DNA of 64,000 nt from Lichtheimia corymbifera B2541. Lineage: Eukaryota > Mucoromycota > Mucoromycetes > Mucorales > Lichtheimiaceae. The translations under genes were made by a program, and so were the position numbers. Positions 12,854 to 23,300 of this stretch are shown here, in pieces. Under the pieces are notes generated by a model. The model saw only the letters and a list, made by a program, of their open reading frames with translations, did not search any database and was not told the origin of the DNA. Every line of letters starts with the position of its first letter. Position 1 is the first letter of the stretch. The stretch covers positions 62,001 through 126,000 of the forward strand of contig JNEU01000825.1 in the NCBI GenBank assembly GCA_000697475.1, in the 5' to 3' direction.

Positions 12854-13460
12854 CGAACCTCAAACTTTCACACAAGATGCTCTTGGTCATGCTGATCAAC
12901 TTTGTATTAATGAAGAAGCCATGCTTCATTTAAAAATTTTGAATGGGAGGGTATAATGTGGGGTTTACTATAACGGACGGAAATTGGGAAGGCGCCGGAT
13001 TTATGAAAAAGTCATTTACTATGTATTACCTTGGGATTGCCCACTTTGAACTTGAAACTTGGTCAGACGGTTCTCTGGGACATGCTGATCAATTCCATTC
13101 ATTTAAAAATCGCAGGTTTCATTATAAATGTTTTGAATGCGGGGCGGCCCAAATCTAGGGCAAAAGTAGGTTCGGCGCTCCCTGAGCCTGAGATTGGCTA
13201 TCTCGAGCCTGAAACTCTCATGCAAGGTACTTTCGATCATGGCGAGCAATTTCGTTCCCATAAATATTCCACACTTCATTATGAAGATTTTGAATGACGG
13301 CGCACGGATGTATGGAGGGAAACATAGATAAGATGTACCGACCGGGCCCGCCGATATTGGTGATCTCGGATATGAAACTTGGTCAGAAGGTCCTCTCGGC
13401 CATGCTGATCAACTTTGTTCTCATAAAGACCCCACACTTCATCATGGAAAACTGTAGAAA
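12854..13460. repeat. Diverged direct repeat units in the left arm (mirrored at about 14716-15322)
   Basis: Four related blocks of about 90 bp begin near 12854, 13048, 13205 and 13368. Each carries a GA-CTGAAACTT start, a CATGCTGATCAACTTTGT-like middle and an A/T-rich TTCATTATGAA/TTTTGAATG end, spaced 157-194 bp. A fifth copy is at about 13890, and all recur inverted in the right arm. Divergence between blocks is substantial, so the block amplification predates the formation of the palindrome. Confidence 0.7.
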
Positions 13461-14750
13461 CAAGCACCTTTAGGTTTTTACATATGCTGTAAGCGTGATG
13501 CTATATGGAAAGTGGTGCTTGTTCATTGTGAAGTATCATGCAAATGAGCTGTATTACACAAACACGTCCCTCTGCATCTTTGGCTCTATCTGGGTCCCGC
13601 TGCTTGACAATGAACCAAGATCACTTTACATATAGCATCACGCTTACAGCATATGTGAAACACAAAGATGCCTGTATCTCTAAACTTTGCAATGAAACGT
13701 GGGTTCTTCAATAGAACAGAGTTGCTCGTCGGGGCCAGGCGCACCTTGGGTGCAAGTTTCACGATCAGACTCGCCAATTCCAAATTTCGCAATGTCACCA
13801 CCAGCTAAGTCGAAAAAAAAATTCAAGAGGTCGACCCGATTCCACTTTGGCTGGTGGTGACATTGGGTGAATCTGAGAATGGCCACGACGATCGTGAAAC
13901 TTGCACCCAAGGTGCGCCTGGCCCCGACGAGCAACTTTGTTCGATTGAAGACCCCACGTTTCATTATAAAGTTTAGAGATACAGGCACCTTTATATTTTT
14001 ACTATGCTGTACGCATAATGCTATATGAAGAGTGGTGTTTGTTCATTAAGAAGTATCATGCAAATGAGCTGTGTTGCACAAAGAAGTCCGTCTGCATCTT
14101 CCGCTCTATTGAGGTCCAGCCACTCGACAATGAACAAACACCACTTTCCATATAGCATCACGCTTACAGCATAGTAAAAACATAAAGGTGCCTGTATCTC
14201 TAAACTTTACAATGAAACGTGGGGTCTTCAATCGAACAAAGGTGCGCGGAGGGGTCGAGCGCACCTTGTGTAGAAGTTTCACGATCGTCGTGGCCATTCT
14301 CAGATTCACCCAATGTCACCACCAGCCAAAGTGGAATCGGGTCGACCTCTTGAATTTTTTTTTCGACTTAGCTGGTGGTGACATTGCGAAATTTGGAATT
14401 GGCGAGTCTGATCGTGAAACTTGCACCCAAGGTGCGCCTGGCCCCGACGAGCAACTCTGTTCTATTGAAGAACCCACGTTTCATTGCAAAGTTTAGAGAT
14501 ACAGGCATCTTTGTGTTTCACATATGCTGTAAGCGTGATGCTATATGTAAAGTGATCTTGGTTCATTGTCAAGCAGCGGGACCCAGATAGAGCCAAAGAT
14601 GCAGAGGGACGTGTTTGTGTAATACAGCTCATTTGCATGATACTTCACAATGAACAAGCACCACTTTCCATATAGCATCACGCTTACAGCATATGTAAAA
14701 ACCTAAAGGTGCTTGTTTCTACAGTTTTCCATGATGAAGTGTGGGGTCTT
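13430..14750. repeat. Core array of alternately inverted ~260-bp units
   Basis: Inside the palindrome, further mirror axes occur at about 13568, 13832, 14088, 14344 and 14608, i.e. every 256-264 bp. For example 13480-13530 (catatgctgtaagcgtgatg...) is the reverse complement of about 13606-13656, and 13731-13775 is the reverse complement of about 13890-13935 (a segment reading gatcgtgaaacttgcaccca in one sense). The unpaired central spacer 14048-14128 is itself a diverged copy of 13530-13607. The array is therefore head-to-head/tail-to-tail copies of one sequence, not a simple tandem repeat. Confidence 0.85.
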
Positions 14751-15810
14751 TATGAGAACAAAGTTGATCAGCATGGCCGAGAGGACCTTCTGACCAAGTT
14801 TCATATCCGAGATCACCAATATCGGCGGGCCCGGTCGGTACATCTTATCTATGTTTCCCTCCATACATCCGTGCGCCGTCATTCAAAATCTTCATAATGA
14901 AGTGTGGAATATTTATGGGAACGAAATTGCTCGCCATGATCGAAAGTACCTTGCATGAGAGTTTCAGGCTCGAGATAGCCAATCTCAGGCTCAGGGAGCG
15001 CCGAACCTACTTTTGCCCTAGATTTGGGCCGCCCCGCATTCAAAACATTTATAATGAAGCCTGCGATTTTTAAATGAATGGAGTTGATCAGCATGTCCTA
15101 GAGAACCGTCTGACCAAGTTTCAAGTTCAAAGTGGGCAATCCCAAGGTAATACATAGTAAATGACTTTTTCATAAATCCGGCGCTTTCCCAATTTCCGTC
15201 CGTTATAGTAAACCCCACATTATACCCTCCCATTCAAAATCTTTGAATGAAGCATGGCTTCTTCATTAATACAAAGTTGATCAGCATGACCAAGAGCATC
15301 TTGTGTGAAAGTTTCAGGTTCGAGAGAGGCAATCAAGGTCATGGATTAATTTATAGTGTGCATGGATTTGTCGGACGGTGCCTGATCTATTCAATTTCCA
15401 GCTCTTCCCACTCCTTGCTTCTTGCCTCTTCTTCCCATTCTCAACTGTTGCCCCATTCAAGTACAACCACCACCTGCAAACGATTGTCCTGCTTCAACCC
15501 ATCATGCCATTGCTGCACTGTCTTGATCCGATTGTCTCCAGCTGAATGGGTATACTCATGGTGTGTGCACTCCACTACAACAACACCCGCATTCCTTAAC
15601 ACTGCACGTTCCCTCGTACACCCTTCTGCCACAACCAATCGTAACAGCATTCATTCCAGCAGTTGCCGTTAGCGATGTCTTTACTCCATTGTCTCAAACA
15701 GCGTTCCCTACTTGCAGCAACTTGTCTTTCAGCCTTTTCACGTGAACAGCACATCGGCATTGTATAGAAGCAACTTTATTTACGTGTGGCAACTTGCTTT
15801 GATACATACG

Positions 15811-17380
15811 ACTTCTTACGAATATGGATATGGATATGGATGTTGGTCTGGTGCATGAGATGGAAGGATCTGGGAATATATAATGCGTGGTATCCATTGT
15901 CAATTTGACTTTGGCGCAATCCTCGTGAACGTTGGTGCATCCAAGTATCGCTACTCCATGGCAACTGCCATCATCATCCTTTGTGCAACCTGTCAACCGT
16001 GTACCACAATCATCAACCAGCTTTATAATTCGCCATCTCGCTCTGATCCGTTCAACTTTGCACGCTACATTCTCAAAGGGATAGGAGCTTTCCGCATCAA
16101 TGTATCTTCCCCAATGAAACAATTCGTTGTACCTCTCAAACTATCTCTTATGTGAATGATGTTGGATTAAAGGACTATATTAGCAAATACATACGAGGTT
16201 GCGTTGGCCAATGGTCATTTTGTGTTTTCTATAGCGCAAGACCTTCCTTGTTCCTGAGTTGGACCTCGTCGTCATGTGTGGTCATTTGATTATTGTAACA
16301 TAGAGAGATGCATGGCTATGGAAGTTTATACACGTGTAAATGTTGCAATAAAGGAAAAGAGAGAGGAAGAGCATGGATTCATTGTGTCTTGAACAAAGGT
16401 TGTATTCGATAGCATAATACAGTACAACTCCTTTTTCGGTTATTAGATCTTTGTCAATAATGTCGTAACACACCAACCCCTTTATGCTTTGTTCTTGTAA
16501 GATAGTCACATTCGCTGATATAGTATACAGCAGAGGCAGATACTCTTACGTAAAATATCCTTCACAAAGATCAGGTCCTCAGCGGTTACTTTATGCATCG
16601 TGATACTATTCCATCCTGGCAATAATCATGTATAAGTATAACGAAGTATAGATACCGGATGAGCTTGTCTCTTTTAACTGGATCCGTGTAGTTTCTAAAT
16701 CGAGAAATGCATGCAAGGAAAATGCAAGCTATGATATGTGAGCACTGTGCACTGGGAAAAAGGGGGTGATTGGGGGAAAAGGAAATGACGGGAGTGACGC
16801 ACAAGACACATCTTTGATTTCATTATGCACCGAGGGTGGTTGAATCAAGCATAGTAGAAACAGTGAGGGAGTATAAGAGCAAGTTTTACATGCGACTCGG
16901 CGATATCATGATAGAATGAATAAACATCATTATATTGCATGAATGACGTTGGATAGCATTGTAGCAAGTGTAGATCTCTTATTGACAGATGATGATGATG
17001 AGAAAGGAGAAAGTGTGTGTACCCAAGCCAGGCATATCGGCGCGTGAATGGTAATAAAGTTGGAACATGAATAACGTGGTCCCTGACTCTTTTTCCTCTC
17101 CCCAACAAGTTTGGTTAATATACTCCACATAATACACCTTGAGTAAGTGCCTTTATTTATTCGTGTAGCTTCTCTTAATTGACTCGGTCATTGAAGCCCA
17201 GTGCAGGATTTCCATTCCTTTACACGTCGTCTCTCGACTTTTTATTTCAAACGACAACCGCCGACTATTACTGCACTAATACGCGATCGTTCCAGCCCTT
17301 GCTTCGATTGGCACATGTCGCCTGTACCATAACCGTATATACAACCTATCGCTACTATTACGACATTGACGCATTTGATA
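15811..17380. other. Gene-poor interval after the palindrome
   Basis: About 1.6 kb. A 142-codon minus-strand ORF (15694-16122) rich in Cys and overlapping the palindrome end has no recognisable domain and no mirrored partner. A short ATGGAT tandem tract lies near 15825-15840. The last few hundred bases must carry the promoter of the spectraplakin-like gene. Confidence 0.45.
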
Positions 17381-20300
17381 ATGAGCAGCACGTCCAATAA
17401 AGGAGATGGTGAGCAGTAACAAAGCGATCGGCTCTCTTTATTAAGAATACTACTAACATAATGAATGGATATAATAGAATCAACTAGCAACAGCAACAGC
17501 AGCAGTCTGCAGGCATGGCTGCAAGCACACCTCGAGAACTACGTGGAACTTGGCTTTCTGAAAAGGATTCCTGATGCATCATCATCGTTGCAGGACGACG
17601 ACGACGATAATTTCAGCTGCGTGTTGGCATGTCTCGCTCACCGATTTTGTCCTTCATCCGTACCTGATCTTGTTACTATGCTCCAACAACATGAGAATGT
17701 GACATCCACCGCTATTCAGATATTCCATGATGAGCTCGATATACCCAGCGACATCCCCAATAGGATCGAGTACCTTGACAACATTCGACATGCAGTGGAA
17801 CAAAAGCAGGAACCAACCGAGCAATCCATGCGGCTGACAGAGACAACCTTGGTTACCGAGACACAGCATATTCAGGTCACGCGACGTACCCGAGAATATT
17901 CGTCATCGGATGATGAAGAATTGGAACGACATGTATCCAATGTACTCAATCATATCCATCAATTACGGACTCAGCTGAATGACATGACTCTCAAGACAAC
18001 ATCATCATCTTCAGCGGCACAACGACACCAAGAGGAGAAGGAGGAGGGAAAAACCAACGAGGAAGATGATATGGCAGTGCGTGTTGATCAATTTGAAAAG
18101 GATCTCGCCAGATTTGAGAATGAGGATATGAGTGCTTATCGATCCTACATCAGTCATCTTGATGATGATGCACGTGCAGCAGTAGCATCACGTATCCAAG
18201 CAGTGGACGCTGCTCATTCAGCATTGGAGGTACAACTCGAGGATGATTTCAAAGCGATCCGCACAGGCGTGCTCTTTTCAAAGTTGACATTGCCTATCCG
18301 ACATGAGCTGGAGACTGTGCAAGCCAAAATGTTAAAGACAACAACGACTGAGGATGGCATTCGAGAGCTTGAGGAACGTACCCAGCATGCAGGTGCATTG
18401 TTGGATGCCATGGAGAAGGAATATGGAGATGCCATGTTGAACACCCAATCGACACTTTCTTATCGTTCGCATTTTGAGGCACTACGCCAAAAGCATCACG
18501 TGGTGTGTTCCTGGGTCGATGAAGTGCGTGTGTGGTTTGTGGAAGCCGAACGTATCCGACGATGGATTGAAGAACGTATTGGCTTGCTCGAGAAGGATGC
18601 ATTGGATGATCCTGTACAGACACTCTCTTTGCAATACTCGCTTGAAAAAGTGGATGAATTGACAACTCGACATGAAGCTATGGAAAAGGAGGTGGAACAA
18701 TTCGATCATGAGGATATGACACGATTACGTGCACACGTCAAAGCACTCACTGGTGTTGACAAGCAACAAGACGATAAAGATCTCAGTCCTGCTGATACAA
18801 CCACGATCGAGATCACATTTACCACCCTTATGACCCTGGATCGATTGATGCATATGCTTCGAAAGAGATCGTATGAATTGCAAATGTTGACGCTGCGAGT
18901 GTTTTGGGAGCAAGAGCATGCGACATCTCAAACATGGGTTGCGGATACGGATACACAAGTGGATGCGTTGTTGGCAAAGGCACGATGGCAATTGGATGAG
19001 GAAAAGACCATGTCGTGGGCAGAAGCGGATTCAGTCAAGAGCAATGTGGTCCGCGAGTTATTGGATGTTGAGCAACGCATAGCCGACTTTGATCAAGGTC
19101 AATTCACCACAACGGTCAACATGTATCAAGATATGGACAACCATTCCAAAGTCGAATTGCCCGCACATCTTGAGTCTCGACAAGTGGCACTTGAAGAAGC
19201 ATTTGAGGCACTCACCAAACGCGTCGGCTATGCACGTCAGGTTGTTGAGCAACGGATTACCGTGGTGGATTTTGTCTATCGTGCGGATGATTTGATGAAT
19301 GAAGGTGGAAGACTCAAGGAAGAAATGGCGGTTGCCGAGCAACAAGCCGTAGTTGGGGATTCGGATCGTGAATTTATGGATCGTATTCGACACTTTCAGG
19401 AACAAGCGGTACAATTGGTGACGACCGTTGCTGTTCGTATTCGCTATCCCGAGCACGTATTCCCTGCCTCAGATATCCAAGCCAACGATGAAGCCAATGC
19501 GATGATCCGCTCGTTGATTAGCAGTCGTAAATCAGCTGTCATTTTATTTGGGGATATGCTCGATCAGAAACTTGCTGCATACCAATACGTCCTTGAGATG
19601 ATCAACACTGCCGATCAGCTCCATCGTGAACTACGCCATATGCATGAGCTTATTGAAAATCAGATCAAGTCAATTGCTCATATCAAGGATGATGTCCTCG
19701 GTGCTCGGTGTCCATTGACCCATCAAGATGCTGAAAAGTTGACCGCTGAGTGTACTTCGCAGCGTACCAAGCTCGAGTCATTACGAGAGGGTGATGTCAA
19801 GATTATGCGTGATGCGGTGGATGCTCTTAGGAAAGATGTGGTTGAATTGAATGCATCAGCAGTGCCTATCAGTCGATTGGATGGTGCGATGGAACGTCTT
19901 GAGCAATTGTTAAAGGAGTTGGAGGCATCATTAGCATTGCATGAACAAGAGCTATTCGGATTGAAAGCAAGGTTGCAGTGGAAAGATGGATGGAACGAGA
20001 CCATGCAACAAGTTACAACCATGACTCAAGATGTATGGGACCTGATTGGCCGTATTCAGTGGCGTGTGGATACCGTTGAGCCTGGCAACATGGATACTGT
20101 TGATATGGAAGCAGCCTATACGCAAAAGCAGCAGCAAATCGATGATTTCAAGCAAGCCAATCACTTGGACACCATTGCGAGCTTATTCTCAACCATGATG
20201 GATGCTTTTGAAAGCATCGTGGAGAAGGTGCCTGAACATTTCCAACGTCGACAGGAGTCATTGAACAAGGCATTTGGTGAGCTCGTGGCATTTTTCGAGT

Positions 20301-23300
20301 TTGCTCGTCACGTACTTGATCAACACAAGGCATTGGCAGAATTCAGTGATGAAGCTTCGTTGGTGCATCAAAGTGGATCCAAGCTTGTACAGGATTTGGA
20401 AAAAGCGTTGCGCAATGTGATGAGCGAGGATATGGAGTCAGCCTTATTTTCAGAGCCAATTCAGGATTACAATCGACGTGTGCAAGGGCTATTGAGCACA
20501 TTGAGCGAGAAGCCTATCCCATATCCATCGAGACCAGCGACTGGTGCTGTTGATGCCTACCGCACTTCCGCTGACCACGATTACATTCATGCTGAGATCC
20601 GATCGTTTGTCCAAGGTCACCAGGATAAGCTGAAGCAGTTGCATGAGCGAATGACCCATCTTGAATCCTTGTATGTCTTGGCCTTGGAATTCAGAACATC
20701 GATTGTTTCTTGTACAAAAGAAGCCGAGGGGTTGGATGATCGAGTAACCAACGCTATTCAGACAATCTTGCCAGATCGACAAAACCTCGCTTTGGATAAG
20801 ATCAACCTCAGTACGACTGCAGATCCAAATGTGCTCAAGGAACGACATGCTGATAATGTGAAAAGTACTGAATCCATTAAGGCAACCCTTGGTGATTTGC
20901 AAAAGAAAGCTGTCAGCCTCAATGAATCGATCCAACAATCCGACGTTTATGCACACGTCGAGGATACAATGGTCAGCACAGCTATGGCCAAGTTAGAAGG
21001 CAATTACCAGGAGCTCATTCAGCTTGTAGCACAACATGAGAAGGAGCTGAATGTATACGCTGATCGTCTCGATTGGGAGAAGAAATCCGATGCTTTGCTT
21101 ACTCAGGCACACAGTCTTCAAGAACAGCTGCGTAACCTCGATGAAGAAAAGAAAGCGTTACACCTCTCGTCAAGGATTGATGATAACAAGTTGTCTGAGA
21201 GCCAGCAGCGATTATGTGATCTACAGCAACCATTGGCAGACATTTTGAATTTGAAGAAATCCATGGATGAAGCGAATGACGTTATGAAGACCAGCTACGA
21301 CACACTCCTTACGCAACCTATTCCTCAGCTTGTGATGGATCGACATAAGGATATCCATGGTGTAGTCGCACGTGTATCTGATCTTGCCGATCAACTTGAA
21401 AAGGAGCTTGATTTGATTGAAAAACGGCGAAAATGGGAGCACTCAGCAGATGAAGCACTGGGATCGAGCTTAGATCTTGAGCAACGGTTGGAAGAATTTA
21501 TTCGTAACGAAGCACGCTGGCAACAATCTTCTGAATTGCAACATCTAGCCGACTTGGATACCAAATTTTCGAAATGGCAGGATACAGTGGCTTCTCAGAG
21601 TGAGAAATTGGCAAAGATCAGGACAACCTTGGATGATCTCTTTGATAACCAACACTTGTACCGATCCGACGCATTATCTCGACGCAGCCATGAACTTGAA
21701 GGAGCACAAGATCGATTAGCAAGTTTGTTGTCATTTGGATTCCAAGTCAAAAGCCAGCACCAGCAATATGCGGAATGTATGCAACAAGCTCAACAACTCG
21801 AATCGAATGCTGAGATATTGCGGAAGCAAATTGAAAAAGGCAGCGACACTACGGCGGAGCTTGAGAAGTTTATGCAAGAGGTGGAGTCTTTTGGTCATAC
21901 AGCATGCAACATTTCATACCCCGTTCGCAATTTCAGGGGCCACGATGTGCGATCTCGTAACCAAGACGATACTGCCAACACAGTGATGCAGGAAACATTA
22001 CATGTACGCCAATCTCGTATTGAACAGCTACCTGCTGTATTGAAAGCGGCCGTGGATGCTCAGCAAATGCAGAATGAAAAGAAAGCTGCTGTGGATGCTT
22101 ATATGACCGAATCGCGCAATTTGAAGGAATGGATTACCAGTAAATTGGATGCACTTGATGATGTATCTGCTTTGAACGACACCAGCTCGGTACAAGATCT
22201 TCGCACAGCTGCAACAACTATGGATGCGATTCATTCTGCAGTGCAAGCCAATGATACCACCTTCAGCTCACTTGGTGTCAAGGCACTAAAACTCGAAGAT
22301 GACGAGGATGTCCAAAGACAGCATGAAGCATTGACACAGCTCTGGCGTACACTGGCAGGTAAATATATTGTGTGCTATATTGCTATTGCTGTATATAGTA
22401 ACACACGCTATCATATTTAGAACGCTTAAGCACGGATGCCAAGGACACTTTGAACACTCGACTACACGCTGCTGAATACAACGAGTCGACACAGCAATTA
22501 AGTAACCAATGCCGATCGATCCAATCTGCTATGGATGATATCCAAACGAGTGATCTTTCCGAGACCAAACTTGGTGAATGGCGTGACCAAATCGAATCAC
22601 TCAAGACCCAGCTTTATGAAACAGTGGGTGTTCAAGCTACCAATGAAGCTGAGCGTGAGACGTACAAGCAACTCTCTTTGGAGCACGGCAAGCTATTGAC
22701 TACGCTTGATGATTTGAACAAAAAGCTACGCAACCGTGAATTGTTGGATAATTATCGCACACGTACAGATGCACTTGTTGCTTTCTTCAAAGACACTACT
22801 GATCGGCTTGATTCACTGCAACAAGAATATGGTGTTATCACGGGTGCATCGGATGACGAGAATCAATGTCGCTTGTTCAATGACGAGTATAACGCCATGC
22901 AGCGAACGGTGCAAGAAAAGATGGAAGATTATCGAGAACAGCAATCATTTTATCGAGCATTGCAGCTGCAAGAGATTGATACTAGCAACGTGGAAGCGGA
23001 ACATGAAGCACTGGATAATGTACAAAAGGCGGTTGTTAGCAAGTTGGATGCTGTTCGATTAGCTGCTAGTCTCGCTACTCAGTGGAAGGATCTTCATGCT
23101 ACATTACATGCTGTTGAGTGTGAGTCCAACAAAATCAATGACATGGGCTCTGCGAACGATCAAGAAGAGGATGATACAAAAGAAGCCGAATCACAGCTCG
23201 CTGCAATGGATGCACGACTTGCTACAGCGTCTGCCATGAGTGACAAGCTTTCTACCACTGGTGATGACCACAACAAGCAATATTTCCAAGAGCGTTACAA

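Larger units (their letters stand above)
12358..15810. repeat. 3.45-kb near-perfect palindrome (long inverted repeat)
   Basis: The left arm (about 12358-14047) and right arm (about 14129-15810) are reverse complements around a centre at about 14088, with an unpaired spacer of about 80 bp (14048-14128). Mirrored ORFs show the register: 13279-13467 (-) equals 14709-14897 (+) and 13586-13801 (-) equals 14375-14590 (+), each with identical translations; every mirrored coordinate pair sums to 28176 from about 12930 to 15250, so there are no net indels there. The outer 500 bp of each arm is less similar (roughly 90% by eye) with small indels; for example, the 187-codon left-arm ORF is frame-broken in the right arm. 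The outer ends share CGTATGTATCAAAGCAAG, and flanks beyond differ. No transposase, reverse transcriptase or target-site duplication was found. Confidence 0.93.

Noticed and set aside
12366..12929. 187-codon minus-strand ORF as a protein-coding gene
   Set aside because: Its mirror copy (15247-15672) is frame-broken, its composition is biased, and it lies wholly in the repeat; more likely a chance ORF.
13680..13988. 102-codon ORFs at 13680-13988 (-) and 14188-14496 (+) as a duplicated gene
   Set aside because: They lie across a secondary mirror axis, so the peptide is formed by inverted repeat DNA; there is no start context or domain.
12358..15810. The palindrome as a pure assembly or library fold-back artefact
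   Set aside because: The arms differ by many substitutions and small indels in their outer parts, have an unpaired spacer and sit between different flanking sequences; an artefact would give identical arms. Long reads are still needed for proof.
15694..16122. Cys-rich 142-codon minus-strand ORF as a small secreted protein
   Set aside because: No signal peptide at its start, and part of it is inside the palindrome end; composition alone is not enough.
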